Shown: positions 26,671 to 38,610, counted from the stretch's first letter. The stretch is DNA of 64,000 nucleotides from Acaudatibacter sp035532115 (GCA_035532115.1 DATKRO010000104.1:1-64000); one strand, 5' to 3'. Made by a program: numbers and translations. Notes: generated from the sequence alone by a model not told the origin.

Positions 26671-29376
26671 ATGAACGCGCCGATTCCCGCCGACGCCAGC
26701 GTCTTGCCGCCGGGGCAGGTCTCGCCGGTGATGGCGCAGTTCTTCGAGGCCAAGGCGGCCCAGCCGGACGCCCTCGTGTTCTTCCGGATGGGCGATTTCT
26801 ACGAACTCTTCTTCGAGGACGCCGCCAAGGCCTCCGCCGCGCTCGGCATTGCCCTGACCCAGCGCGGGACCCACGCCGGCGCCCCGATCCCGATGGCCGG
26901 CGTGCCGGCGCACGCCGCCGAGGCCTATCTCGCCAAGCTGATCCGCGCCGGCTTCAAGGTCGCCGTCTGCGAGCAGATGGAGGATCCGGTCCAGGCAAGA
27001 AAGCGCGGCGCCAAGGCGGTCGTCCGGCGCCAGCTGGTGCGCGTGGTGACGCCGGGCACCCTCACCGAGGAGAGCCTGCTGGAGGCGCGCGGCGCCAACC
27101 GCCTCGCCGCCGTCGCGGTGCGCGCCGGCCAGACGGCCGTGGCCAGCGTCGAGCTCTCGACCGGCGAGGTCGAGTGCATGATGGTGGGGCGAGACGGCCT
27201 CGCCTCGATGCTGGCCGCGCTGGCGCCCTCGGAGATCCTGGTCCCCGACCGGCTCTTCGCCGACGGCGCCATAGCCGCGGCGCTCAAATCGGCCGGCGGC
27301 GCCGTCCAGCCGATGCCCCAGGCGCTGGCCGAGCCGGCGGCGTCGCAGGCGCGGCTGCAGCGGCTCTACGGGGTGGAGACGCTGGACGGATTCGGCGGCC
27401 TCGCCGGCGCGGAGATCGCGGCGCTGGGCCTGATCGCCGCCCACCTCGAATCCACCCAGGGCGGACGCCTGCCGACGCTGAGCCCCCCCAGGCGCGCCGG
27501 CGAGGCCGACGTCATGAGCATCGACCCGGCCACGCGCGCCAGTCTGGAGATCGAGCGCTCCCAGGGCGGCGGGCGCGACGGCTCGCTGCTCGGCGCCATC
27601 GACCGCACCCTCACCGCGCCCGGCGCGCGGCTGCTGGCCGCAAGGCTGGGCCGACCGCTGACCGCGCCGCAGGCGATCGCGGCGCGGCTCGACGCCATCG
27701 AGTGGCTGCTGGCGCGCCGCCCGCTACGCCAGCGTCTGCGCGCTAGCCTGAAGGGGGTCGGCGACATGGCCCGCGCGCTTTCGCGCCTGGCGCTGGGTCG
27801 CGGCGGCCCGCGCGACCTCGACTGCCTGCAGCAGACGCTGCTGGCCGGCGCCGAGATCGCCCGCCTCTGCGCCGACGCGCCCGATCCGCTCGCGCCCGCG
27901 CCGCCGGAGCTCGCCGCGCCCCTCGCCGCTCTGGAATTGGACGAGGCCCGGCGCAGCTTGGCCGACGCGCTCCGCACCGGCCTCGCGCCCGGCCTGCCGC
28001 TGCAGGCGCGGGACGGCGGTTTCGTCGCGCCAGGCGTGCGCCCGGACCTCGACGAGGCGCGCGCGCTCCAGGGCGACGCCCGCCAGGTGGTGGCCGCCCT
28101 CGAAGCGCGGCTGGCGCGAGAGAGCGGCGCGCCCCTGAAGGTGCGCCACAACGCCGTGCTGGGCTACTTTCTGGAAGTCGGCGCGGCCAAGGCCGAGCCG
28201 CTGCTGCGCGCCCCGCTTTCGGCCACCTTCCTGCATCGCCAGACGCTGGCGAGCCAGATGCGCTTCACCACCTCCGAACTTTCGGATCTGGATGCGCGCA
28301 TCGCCCGCGCCGCCGAGCAGGCGCTGGCCCTGGAGCTGGAGGTCTTCGAGGCCTGGCGAGGCGAGGCCGAGCGCCTCGCGCCGCAGATCCAGGCCGCGGC
28401 CGAAGCGCTGGCGCGCCTCGACGTCGCCGCCGCCCTGGCCGAATGGGCCGAGGAGGTCGGCGCCTGCCGTCCCGCCATCGACCGGTCCCTGGCCTTCGCC
28501 GCCGAGAGCGCCCGCCATCCGGTGGTGGAGGCGGCGGTGAAGCGCGCCGGCGATCCCTTTACGCCCAACGACTGCGGCCTCGACGGCTGCGGCCACGGCG
28601 CGGCCCGGCTCGCCATCGTCACCGGCCCCAACATGGCGGGCAAGTCGACCTTCCTGCGCCAGAATGCGCTCCTGGTCGTCCTCGCCCAGGCCGGGTGCTT
28701 CGTTCCGGCCAGAGCCTTTCGGCTGGGTGTCGTCGATCGGCTGTTCAGCCGCGTCGGGGCGGGCGACGACCTCGCCCGCGGCCGCTCGACCTTCATGGCC
28801 GAGATGATCGAGACCGCGGCGATCCTCAATGGCGCGACGCCGCGCTCCTTCGTCATCCTGGACGAGATCGGGCGCGGCACGGCGACCTACGACGGCCTCG
28901 CCATCGCCTGGGCCGCGGCCGAGGCCCTGCACGACGTCAACCGCTGCCGCACCCTCTTCGCCACCCATTATCATGAACTCGCCAGCCTGGAGCAGACCCT
29001 GGCCCACGTCGCCAACCTGTCGCTGAGGGCCAAGGAGTGGAACGGCGAACTGGTGTTCCTGCACGAGGCGGCGCGCGGCCCCGCCGACCGATCTTACGGC
29101 GTTCAGGTCGCCAAGCTCGCCGGCGTACCGCCCGCCGTGGTCGGCCGCGCCCGTCAGGTTCTCGACCGGCTGGAGAGCGAAGCCGTGGCGCACGAAAGCC
29201 TGGCCGACCTGCCGCTCTTCGCCGCCGCGACCTCGGCCCGCGCCGCGCCGGCGCCGAGCCCGGTGGACGACGCGCTGCGCAGCCTCGACCTCGACGGCAT
29301 GAGTCCCCGCGAGGCCATGGACGCCCTGTTCCGGCTCAAGGGCCTGCTCGGGGAGCCGGCGCGCACGAAAACTTAA
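26671..29376 (+). CDS. mutS: DNA mismatch repair protein MutS
   Basis: Cytoplasmic mismatch-recognition ATPase. The 901-residue product has the mismatch-reading FxE motif within FFRMGDFYELFFEDA (N-terminal), the connector and lever domains, Walker A GPNMAGKSTFLRQNALL, SRVGAGDDLARGRSTFMAEM, Walker B FVILDEIGRGTATYDG, ATHYHEL, and a C-terminal helix-turn-helix region ending in DALFRLKGLL. The ATG at 26671 gives MNAPIPADASVLPPGQVSPV. It diverges from opgG across a 144-bp gap with no other feature seen. Confidence 0.98.
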   Translation: MNAPIPADASVLPPGQVSPVMAQFFEAKAAQPDALVFFRMGDFYELFFEDAAKASAALGIALTQRGTHAGAPIPMAGVPAHAAEAYLAKLIRAGFKVAVCEQMEDPVQARKRGAKAVVRRQLVRVVTPGTLTEESLLEARGANRLAAVAVRAGQTAVASVELSTGEVECMMVGRDGLASMLAALAPSEILVPDRLFADGAIAAALKSAGGAVQPMPQALAEPAASQARLQRLYGVETLDGFGGLAGAEIAALGLIAAHLESTQGGRLPTLSPPRRAGEADVMSIDPATRASLEIERSQGGGRDGSLLGAIDRTLTAPGARLLAARLGRPLTAPQAIAARLDAIEWLLARRPLRQRLRASLKGVGDMARALSRLALGRGGPRDLDCLQQTLLAGAEIARLCADAPDPLAPAPPELAAPLAALELDEARRSLADALRTGLAPGLPLQARDGGFVAPGVRPDLDEARALQGDARQVVAALEARLARESGAPLKVRHNAVLGYFLEVGAAKAEPLLRAPLSATFLHRQTLASQMRFTTSELSDLDARIARAAEQALALELEVFEAWRGEAERLAPQIQAAAEALARLDVAAALAEWAEEVGACRPAIDRSLAFAAESARHPVVEAAVKRAGDPFTPNDCGLDGCGHGAARLAIVTGPNMAGKSTFLRQNALLVVLAQAGCFVPARAFRLGVVDRLFSRVGAGDDLARGRSTFMAEMIETAAILNGATPRSFVILDEIGRGTATYDGLAIAWAAAEALHDVNRCRTLFATHYHELASLEQTLAHVANLSLRAKEWNGELVFLHEAARGPADRSYGVQVAKLAGVPPAVVGRARQVLDRLESEAVAHESLADLPLFAAATSARAAPAPSPVDDALRSLDLDGMSPREAMDALFRLKGLLGEPARTKT

Positions 29377-29427
29377 GCCGGCGCGCCCATTCTTGGTTGA
29401 AGGGCAACGAAAAGAGCGCAGGGCGGC

Positions 29428-31896
<2,469 letters not shown>

Positions 31897-31953
31897 ACGG
31901 CGCCTTAACCTTGTGGGGCTAGGCAGGGGTCCGGGAAGACGAGATCTGCGCCG

Positions 31954-33381
31954 ATGATCCTCTCTCGCCTGCGAGCGCTCGCGCGCGACCTGGGCGCCAA
32001 CGTGGCGATCACCTTCGCCCTCGTCGGGGTGATGCTGATCCTGCTCGTGTTCATGGCGGTGGATCTCTCCAACGCCTACGCCGCCAAGAGCGGCCTCCAG
32101 GACGCCACCGACGCCGCGGCCCTGGCTGTCGCCACCGACGCCTCGAACAATCCCAACGAGAGCGAAGCCCAGCTCCAGGCGGCCGCCCAGGCCATGCTGG
32201 TCGCCGACTTCGCCAAGGATGCGCCGCAGATCACCGACTTCCACGTCTGCGCGCCGGTGCAGAACGATTGCACCGACGCCGACGGCGCGGCCTTGAAGAT
32301 GGACACGGTGACGATGCGGACCTCGGCGGGGGCGCCCTGCCTGCTCTCCGGCCTTTCGTCTCTGTGCGGCGGCCAGGGCGCCCTCATCGACGTGAAGGCC
32401 CAGACCACCACCACGATCAACTTCGGCCTGACGCTGCAGCTCAACGTCGCCATGGATTCGTCCGCCTCGATGATCGTGGGCGCGACCGCGGCCGACGTGA
32501 ACGCCATCTCCAACTGGGTCGGCGCCCATTGGAACCAGGTCAAGCCCGGCGATCCTCCACCCACCTATCGGACCGGTGACGATCCGCCTTGCGCCTTCGC
32601 CTGCCACGACGTCGGCGCCGCCACCAACGCGCGCGACATCGCCAAGGGCCTCAGCCGCGCCCACCAGGCCGGCGCCACCACCCGTTTCGACGTCATGACC
32701 GCCGCGGCCCAGGGGCTCGTCACCCATCTGCAGGCCGAGGCCGCGGCCAACAACCGCGTGCCCCAGGACAAGGTCGTCTTCAACATCATGTCGTTCGACA
32801 CCAGCCTGCACCAGTACGGGCCTGCGAACGTCGGTTTCAGCGGCGCCCAGGCGGCGATCCGCCAGGTGACGCCCGGGCTCGACACCTGGATGTCGACGAT
32901 CATGGGGCAGCTCACGGCCCAGCTCGGCGCCAACGGCAACGGGACCTCCACCGCCTCGCCGCTGAAATTCCTGATCCTGGTCACCGACGGACTGCAATCG
33001 GACCGCAGCAACAACTGGAGCTGCTCCAGCTGGGGCTGGGACCCGGCGTGGGGCTACAACACCTGCTATGGCGGCTATGCGACCACGATCAGCGCCGCCC
33101 AGTGCGCCCAGCTGAAGGACAATGGCATCGTGGTGGCGGTGCTGGAGACCCCTTACGTGCCGCTGACCGGCCAGTCGCCCAACGTCGCGCCCTACGAGAA
33201 GACCGTGCGCCACGTCATCTTCCCGGGCGGTCCCAACACCCCCAGCTCCGTCAGCGCCGCCCTGCAGGCCTGCGCCTCGCAGGGCTACTATTTCCAGGCG
33301 GTCAACGCCTCCGACATCGCCACCGGCTTCACCACCTTGACCGACAAGTTCATCGGCGCCGCCACCCGCATCGCCAACTGA
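31954..33381 (+). CDS. TadG-like protein with a von Willebrand A-type region
   Basis: A 475-residue protein with one N-terminal membrane segment within NVAITFALVGVMLILLVFMA followed by SNAYAAKSGLQDATDAAALA, the hallmark of TadE/TadG pseudopilin-like proteins. A VWA-type MIDAS start DSSAS lies near residue 168, and many paired cysteines and Asn/Gly-rich stretches follow, as expected for a surface or periplasmic protein. TadG proteins normally belong to tad pilus loci, but no other tad gene is here. The ATG at 31954 is used. Its neighbour upstream is the hybrid kinase, but a functional link is only a guess. Confidence 0.78.
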   Translation: MILSRLRALARDLGANVAITFALVGVMLILLVFMAVDLSNAYAAKSGLQDATDAAALAVATDASNNPNESEAQLQAAAQAMLVADFAKDAPQITDFHVCAPVQNDCTDADGAALKMDTVTMRTSAGAPCLLSGLSSLCGGQGALIDVKAQTTTTINFGLTLQLNVAMDSSASMIVGATAADVNAISNWVGAHWNQVKPGDPPPTYRTGDDPPCAFACHDVGAATNARDIAKGLSRAHQAGATTRFDVMTAAAQGLVTHLQAEAAANNRVPQDKVVFNIMSFDTSLHQYGPANVGFSGAQAAIRQVTPGLDTWMSTIMGQLTAQLGANGNGTSTASPLKFLILVTDGLQSDRSNNWSCSSWGWDPAWGYNTCYGGYATTISAAQCAQLKDNGIVVAVLETPYVPLTGQSPNVAPYEKTVRHVIFPGGPNTPSSVSAALQACASQGYYFQAVNASDIATGFTTLTDKFIGAATRIAN

Positions 33382-33808
33382 TCGCGCGACGGTTTGCCGA
33401 GAGTGAGCCGCCAAGCATTCGCGTGGCGTCCGCCGAAAGCGGAAATAGCCGTGTTGCGCTTGGCGGTTCTTCCTCCCGCAACCCCGTTCATCCCGGCAGG
33501 CCGAGGATCAGGGATAGAGGACGCAGGCATAGGCCTTCGCCAGATCGTCAGTGTCCTCGCCGAGGACGCTGAGAGCGCGCGATGTGTGACGCAAGGAATG
33601 CTTCGGCCGACCGAGCGTCTCCTCGCCTTCGATCGGCGCCGCGCTGCGGCAGGGGACGGGCGGGCCGCGTCCTGGTCGCGGGTGAACGGCGGCTGAACGC
33701 GGCGCTCAGGGCCAGCTCAGCGGCGCCGGCGCATCCTTCCCGCCATGGCCGCCGCCAGCAACGATCGCGGACGGCGGCGGAAATGCCGAGCGCGGAAAGG
33801 ATCGCGTC
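33382..33808. other. 427-bp intergenic region with nested inverted repeats
   Basis: No convincing gene is present. Near its start a CCGCCAAGC / GCTTGGCGG pair encloses TCCGC-CGAAA-GCGGA, a nested hairpin that could end the TadG-like transcript or be a repeat. On the minus strand a frame without a start codon ends in DDLAKAYACVLYP at about 33509; it may be the tail of a lost gene but cannot be assigned. Confidence 0.4.
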
Positions 33809-34018
33809 ATGCGCGTCGATTGGGTTGTGCTGGACGGGGCGGCCCAGGGAAAGGTCGAAGTCGGCGACCTGGTGAGCGTGGAGGCCGGCGGCATGCCGAG
33901 CTACCGGGTGATGCAGCTGGCCGACGGCCGGGCCTGGCTCCGCGACGAGGCGCGCCGGTTCGATTGCATCGCGCCCCTGAGTCTGTTCCACTGGAAGGCG
34001 AGCGGACCCGCCCTCTGA
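33809..34018 (+). CDS. Small conserved-looking hypothetical protein
   Basis: A 69-residue acidic soluble protein (MRVDWVVLDGAAQGKVEVGD and so on) with no signal peptide or membrane segment. The ATG at 33809 follows GGAAAGGA at good spacing, and codon use matches the neighbours, which supports translation. The pattern of short beta-strand-like segments (GDLVSVEAGGMPSYRVMQLADGRAWLRDE is split by turns) suggests a small beta-barrel. I do not recognise the family. It converges with mtgA. Confidence 0.6.
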   Translation: MRVDWVVLDGAAQGKVEVGDLVSVEAGGMPSYRVMQLADGRAWLRDEARRFDCIAPLSLFHWKASGPAL

Positions 34019-34037
34019 CGGCCGCGCGACAGCCGGT

Positions 34038-34616
34038 TCAGCGGGCGAACACGCAGTCGGCGCCGCCGTCGCGCCGCACCCAACCCTCGGCGGCGTCGAT
34101 CCTGTGGAAGCGGCGGCGCACGTAAGGCCCCGGATCCACCGCCCGCCATTTCAGCGGACTGGGCAGGATGGCCACCAGCCGCGCCGCCTGGGCGGGGTTC
34201 AGCGCGTGGGCGCTGACGTGGAAGTAGTGTTCGGCCGCAGCCTGAACGCCATAGATCCCCGGCCCCATCTCCACCGTGTTCAGATAGACCTCCATGATCC
34301 GCCGCTTGCCCCAGAGGGCTTCGATGAGAACGGTGAAGTAGGCTTCGAAGCCCTTGCGCACCCACGAGCGCTGCGGCCACAGAAACACGTTCTTGGCGGT
34401 CTGCTGGCTGATGGTCGAGCCGCCGCGCAGGCGCCCGGGATCGCGCGCGTCGTGGCGCAGGGCCATTTCGATGGCGGTGAAGTCGAAGCCGTGGTGCCGA
34501 CAGAAACGCGCGTCCTCGGCCGCCACGGCGGCCCTGGGCACGGCCGCGGCGATCCGGGAGAGCGGCCGCCAGCGGTGGTCGATGCCCTTGCCCTGGAAGA
34601 GCCGCTCGACCATCAC
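34038..34616 (-). CDS. mtgA: Monofunctional peptidoglycan glycosyltransferase, catalytic part (split gene)
   Basis: MtgA polymerises lipid II into glycan strands without a transpeptidase domain. The frame holds the complete GT51 domain: AAEDARFCRHHGFDF with the catalytic Glu, GGSTISQQTAKNVFLW, KRRIMEVYLNTVEMG and GIYGVQAAAEHYF. The family's N-terminal membrane anchor is missing from this frame and is encoded by the preceding frame (34613-34798), whose TGA overlaps this start. One base is missing relative to a fused gene. The start shown is a GTG directly followed by ATG (34613). Without the anchor the enzyme might not reach the membrane, unless frameshifting or re-initiation occurs or the base is a sequencing error. 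Confidence 0.85.
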   Translation of the reverse strand: MMVERLFQGKGIDHRWRPLSRIAAAVPRAAVAAEDARFCRHHGFDFTAIEMALRHDARDPGRLRGGSTISQQTAKNVFLWPQRSWVRKGFEAYFTVLIEALWGKRRIMEVYLNTVEMGPGIYGVQAAAEHYFHVSAHALNPAQAARLVAILPSPLKWRAVDPGPYVRRRFHRIDAAEGWVRRDGGADCVFAR

Positions 34617-34798
34617 AAGGTGAGCGGCGGCGGCGCGAAGCGGTAGACGATCACCGCCGCGACCGGCCCGGCGACCAGCGTCAGGAAGAGCATTAGGCCG
34701 AGGCCGCGCCAGACGCGCCGCCAGGGCCCACGGTGCGCCCCGGCCCTGGGCGTCCTTGCCTTGCGCGTCCCCGCCCTGCGCGTCCTGGCCCCGACCAT
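34613..34798 (-). pseudogene. mtgA: N-terminal membrane-anchor part of mtgA, separated by a frameshift
   Basis: A 61-residue frame with an Arg-rich start (MVGARTRRAGTRKARTPR) and one hydrophobic helix (GLMLFLTLVAGPVAAVIVYR) ending in FAPPPLTL, then TGA. This is the anchor normally fused to the glycosyltransferase domain that follows at once in the next frame. The break lies in ACCTTGTGATG, where one added base would restore a single protein of about 252 residues. Confidence 0.7.
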
Positions 34799-34880
34799 CT
34801 CGCGCCTTTCCGTGCGGTGCGCCGCGGTGCTAGCGATGCGGCGCGCCGCCCGTCAAGCCGGCTGCACCCTGGAGGAGTTC

Positions 34881-35540
34881 ATGGATGTCGCCGAAGCGGC
34901 CCGTCGCCGCATCTCGACCCGCGCCTTCAGGCCCGATCCGCCGCCCGCCGCCCTGGTGCGCGAGATCCTGGAGGCCGCCGCCCGCGCGCCCTCGGGCGGC
35001 AACCTGCAGCCCTGGCGCGTCCACGCCCTCGCCGGCGCGGCCCTCGAGGCGTTCAAGGCCCTGATCGCGGCGACGCCGATGCAGGCGCCCGAGTACGACG
35101 TCTATCCGCCGCAGCTCTGGGAGCCGTTCCGCACCCGGCGCTTCGTCTGCGGCGAGGATCTCTACGCCTCGATCGGCATTCCGCGCGACGACCGGCCGGC
35201 GCGGCTGCGGGCGCTGGCGCGCAACGCCAGCTTCTTCGGCGCGCCGGTGGGCGTCTTCTTCAGCCTGGACCGCAAGGTCGGTCCGCCGCAGTGGTCGGAC
35301 GTGGGCATGTACATGCAGACCCTGATGCTGCTCGCCGTCGAGCGCGGCCTTTCCACCTGCGCCCAGGAGTACTGGGCGCGCTATCCGCAGACGGTGGCCG
35401 ATTTCCTGCGCCTGCCGCAGGATCACATGCTCTTCTGCGGCATGGCGCTCGGCTACGCCGACGAGGCCGCCCCCATCAACGGCTGGCGCACCCGGCGCGA
35501 TCCCTTCGAGACCTGGTGCGAGATGCGCGGTTTCGAGTGA
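34881..35540 (+). CDS. Nitroreductase family protein
   Basis: An FMN-dependent NAD(P)H oxidoreductase of the nitroreductase fold. The 219-residue product has the FMN-binding start RRRISTRAFRPDPPP, the conserved ARAPSGGNLQPWRVHAL, DVGMYMQTLMLLAVERGL and a C-terminal LFCGMALGYADEAAPING typical of the family. The open frame continues upstream, but the ATG at 34881 with GGAGGAGTTC in front gives the family N-terminus. The physiological substrate is unknown. It diverges from the mtgA anchor frame. Confidence 0.9.
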   Translation: MDVAEAARRRISTRAFRPDPPPAALVREILEAAARAPSGGNLQPWRVHALAGAALEAFKALIAATPMQAPEYDVYPPQLWEPFRTRRFVCGEDLYASIGIPRDDRPARLRALARNASFFGAPVGVFFSLDRKVGPPQWSDVGMYMQTLMLLAVERGLSTCAQEYWARYPQTVADFLRLPQDHMLFCGMALGYADEAAPINGWRTRRDPFETWCEMRGFE

Positions 35541-35552
35541 GGCGGAGCGCCC

Positions 35553-36524
35553 TCATGGCGCCGGAACCGGCTCCACGCCCGCGCCGCCCTCCTCGTCGCC
35601 CCAGGCGATGCGGCCGCCCCCGAGCGCCAGCGCCGTGATCGCAGGGCCGGTTTCGGCCTTCACGCTGCGCGTCGCGCCGCCGCCGACGTCGCCGGCCCAG
35701 ATGCGCCCGTCGACGAGGCCCGCGACGATGAGACCGCCCGCCGGCTCGGCGGCGACGCGGGCGACGAGGCTGTCCGCCTCGAAGCCGATTTCCATGGCCT
35801 CCTTGCCCATCGGCCCGTCCGCACCCGCGAACGGCCAGACCACCACGCCTCGGGCCCCGGACGTCGCCAGCCAGCGGCCGCCGGCGAGGAATGCGAGGCT
35901 CCTCACCTTGGCCGGATAGCCGCCCATGCGCATGTCCCTGGCGTCGGCGAGGCGCCAGCCGTGCAGGGCGTTCTCCTGCGTCGAGGAGATCAGGAAACGG
36001 CCGTCGGGGCTGAACGCGAGGCCGATGTGCGATCCGGCCCAGCGCAGCATCGCCGGCTTCTGGACCTCGATGCGCGCGTACCACAGCGCCGCGCCGCCGT
36101 AGCTGGCGACCGCCAGGCGCCGGCCGCGGGGCTCGAAGGCGAGGTCGGCGACCGAATGGTCGTGGACCAGGGTGCGCGCGAAGCCGGGATCGGCCAGATC
36201 GAGGATGCGCGCCTCGCGTCCCGCGCCGAAGGCGACGAGGCTCTGGCCCGGGACCACCGCGAGGCTCTCGATCCACCGGGAGGGGCTCGTCTCGGCCAGG
36301 CTCTGGCCGCCGTCGCCGCCCGACCAGACCAGCCGGCCATCGTCGCCGCCGCTGATCACCCCGGGCGCCTTCGGATGGCGCGCCGCGCAGAGGATGGCGC
36401 CGGCGTGCGCGTCGGCGCCCGCGCCGCTCTCCCAGCGCACCTGCCCGTCGCCGAGGGCGAACACCGCCTCGCCGCTGGCCTCGAAGAGAGCGGCGGTCAC
36501 GTAGGACCCGAAGCTCCATCGCAT
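35553..36524 (-). CDS. WD40 repeat protein
   Basis: A 323-residue cytoplasmic beta-propeller protein. Repeats about 40 residues apart show the GH...WD-type pattern in degenerate form, for example HPKAPGVISGGDDGRLVWS, HDHSVADLAFEPRGRRLAVA and SHIGLAFSPDGRFLISSTQE, about seven blades in all. Such proteins act as protein-binding platforms; no partner can be named. The ATG at 36524 gives MRWSFGSYVTAALFE. It lies back to back with the exbD-like gene. Confidence 0.85.
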   Translation of the reverse strand: MRWSFGSYVTAALFEASGEAVFALGDGQVRWESGAGADAHAGAILCAARHPKAPGVISGGDDGRLVWSGGDGGQSLAETSPSRWIESLAVVPGQSLVAFGAGREARILDLADPGFARTLVHDHSVADLAFEPRGRRLAVASYGGAALWYARIEVQKPAMLRWAGSHIGLAFSPDGRFLISSTQENALHGWRLADARDMRMGGYPAKVRSLAFLAGGRWLATSGARGVVVWPFAGADGPMGKEAMEIGFEADSLVARVAAEPAGGLIVAGLVDGRIWAGDVGGGATRSVKAETGPAITALALGGGRIAWGDEEGGAGVEPVPAP

Positions 36525-36653
36525 CGGCGCCCCATAACCCACCGCCCGAGACGGCCCAACAGCGTTCTTCGCAGCGGGCTTTACATCCAGCCGGTTCCGG
36601 GCAATGGGTGTCGACGTCAATTTGATGGGCGCCCGGCGGGCGAGGAGCGGTCT

Positions 36654-37115
<462 letters not shown>

Positions 37116-37142
37116 CGGCCCCGCGCCGCCGCGCGCGGCCCG

Positions 37143-38150
37143 CTACGCCGCGCAGCTGCGAAAGCCCGCGTTCAGCAGCGCCTCGTCGAGATTGCGGCCG
37201 ATGAAGACCATCCGGCTCGAGCGGGTCTCGCCATCGCGCCACGGATGCTGGAAATCGCCTTCCAGGATCATGTGCACGGCCTGAAACACCAGGCGGCGGT
37301 CCTCGCCCTTCACGTCGAGGATGCCCTTGGCGCGCAGGATGTCCGGCCCCTGCCGCGCCAGCAGATCGTTCAGCCACTGGGTGATCCTCTGCGGGTTCAC
37401 CGGTCCGTCCAGCCGCAGCGACACGCCGCGGATGTCGTCGTCGTGGACATGGTCGTGATGATCCGGCGGGCAGGTCTCGTCGTGGACGTGGCCGGGCTCG
37501 CCGTGGGCCGGGGCGAGGAACTCCGGCTCGAGTTCCAGGATCCGGTCGAGATCGAAGCCGCCCCGGCCGAGGATGGCGTCGAGCGGCACGCCGGCGCGCG
37601 TGGCGCGGTGGATCGGCGCCAGCGGATTGAGCCGGCGCAGCCGCGCCTCGACGCCTCTCAGTTCGGCCTCGCTGGCGAGGTCGGTCTTGTTGAGAACGAT
37701 CTGGTCGGCGAAGGCGATCTGCTCGCGCGCCTCGCGACTGTCGGCGAGGCGGAGCCCGATGTGCCGGGCGTCGACCACGGTGGTCACCGAATCGAGCCTC
37801 GCCTTCGCCCTCACCTCCTCGTCGACGAAGAAGGTCTGGGCGACCGGCCCGGGATCGGCGAGGCCCGTGGTCTCGATGATGATGCCGTCGAACGCGCCCT
37901 TGCGCTTCATCAGCCCCTGGACCACCCGGATCAGGTCGCCGCGCACGGTGCAGCAGACGCAGCCGTTGTTCATCTCGAACACTTCCTCGTCGGCGCCCAC
38001 GACGAGCTCGTTGTCGATGCCGATCTCGCCGAACTCGTTGACGATCACGGCGTAGCGCTTGCCGTGGTCCTCGGAGAGGATGCGGTTGAGCAAGGTGGTC
38101 TTGCCGGCGCCGAGATAGCCGGTGAGCACGGTGACGGGAACGGGGGCCAT
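37143..38150 (-). CDS. CobW/COG0523 family GTPase, putative metallochaperone
   Basis: A G3E-family P-loop GTPase thought to deliver zinc or other metals. The 335-residue product has Walker A GYLGAGKTTL (11-20), the metal-binding GCVCC (Cys64, 66 and 67), NKTDL for guanine recognition, and a His/Asp-rich stretch (HVHDETCPPDHHDHVHDDD) between the GTPase and the C-terminal CobW domain. The last three features favour a zinc chaperone (ZigA/YjiA-like) over a cobalamin role. The ATG at 38150 gives MAPVPVTVLTGYLG. It diverges from rplU across 486 bases. Confidence 0.92.
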   Translation of the reverse strand: MAPVPVTVLTGYLGAGKTTLLNRILSEDHGKRYAVIVNEFGEIGIDNELVVGADEEVFEMNNGCVCCTVRGDLIRVVQGLMKRKGAFDGIIIETTGLADPGPVAQTFFVDEEVRAKARLDSVTTVVDARHIGLRLADSREAREQIAFADQIVLNKTDLASEAELRGVEARLRRLNPLAPIHRATRAGVPLDAILGRGGFDLDRILELEPEFLAPAHGEPGHVHDETCPPDHHDHVHDDDIRGVSLRLDGPVNPQRITQWLNDLLARQGPDILRAKGILDVKGEDRRLVFQAVHMILEGDFQHPWRDGETRSSRMVFIGRNLDEALLNAGFRSCAA

Positions 38151-38325
38151 GGCGCTTATCTAGGACGCGCAGGGCGCCGCGTCCAAGGGGCGGCGTCGCG
38201 GCGACCCTCCACCCTCCGCTCCCCCGTCGATAGACAAGGTCCAGGCAGGAAGCAGTGCAAGGCAAACCACCAAGGACACCAAGCCCACGCGCCCTGGCCC
38301 GCGGCTGACCGCCAGCGCCGGAAGT

Positions 38326-38456
38326 CCCCTCACCCGTCCGCCTAACGGCGGCCGCCCCCTCCCCAAAGGGGAGAGGGCTAGGGATGCCGGGTAGCCCTCG
38401 CCCCGCGCAGCGGGGAGAGGTCGAGCGAGCGCGTCAGCGCTCGACCGGGTGAGGGG
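38326..38456. repeat. Compound palindromic intergenic repeat
   Basis: The element is bounded by the perfect 11-bp inverted pair CCCCTCACCCG (38326) and CGGGTGAGGGG (38446). Inside are CCTCCCC-AAA-GGGGAGAGG and GGTCGAGCG...CGCTCGACC. This layout matches a repeat class scattered between genes in many alphaproteobacteria. It would form a long branched hairpin in RNA. It does not encode protein. Confidence 0.65.
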
Positions 38457-38548
38457 CCTTGCCGCGAAGCGGCGCCTTCGAATCCTCCGCGGTTCATTCC
38501 TTCCGCCTTCGGCGGGCCCGAACGCCCTGTTGCGTGCCTTGGCCGGCG

Positions 38549-38576
38549 TTGACTTCGCAGGGCGCGCGGCTATAAA
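38549..38576 (+). promoter_or_regulatory. Sigma70-type promoter of rplU-rpmA
   Basis: TTGACT (38549-38554) and TATAAA (38571-38576) with a 16-base spacer, 60 bases upstream of the rplU start. The match to the housekeeping consensus is strong for such a GC-rich genome. Confidence 0.65.
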
Positions 38577-38586
38577 GCGCCTCCCT

Positions 38587-38610
38587 CGCCCGCGGGTCCG
38601 CTCGCGGGCG
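38587..38610 (+). promoter_or_regulatory. Hairpin in the rplU 5' untranslated region
   Basis: CGCCCGCG (38587-38594) pairs perfectly with CGCGGGCG (38603-38610) around an 8-base loop, right after the predicted transcription start. The start codon region is left free. It could be a binding site for L21 in autogenous control, or simply an RNA-stability hairpin. Confidence 0.45.

Noticed and set aside
38326..38456. Possible CRISPR-like array in the rplU upstream region
   Set aside because: There is only one palindromic unit with nested arms and no repeated spacer pattern.
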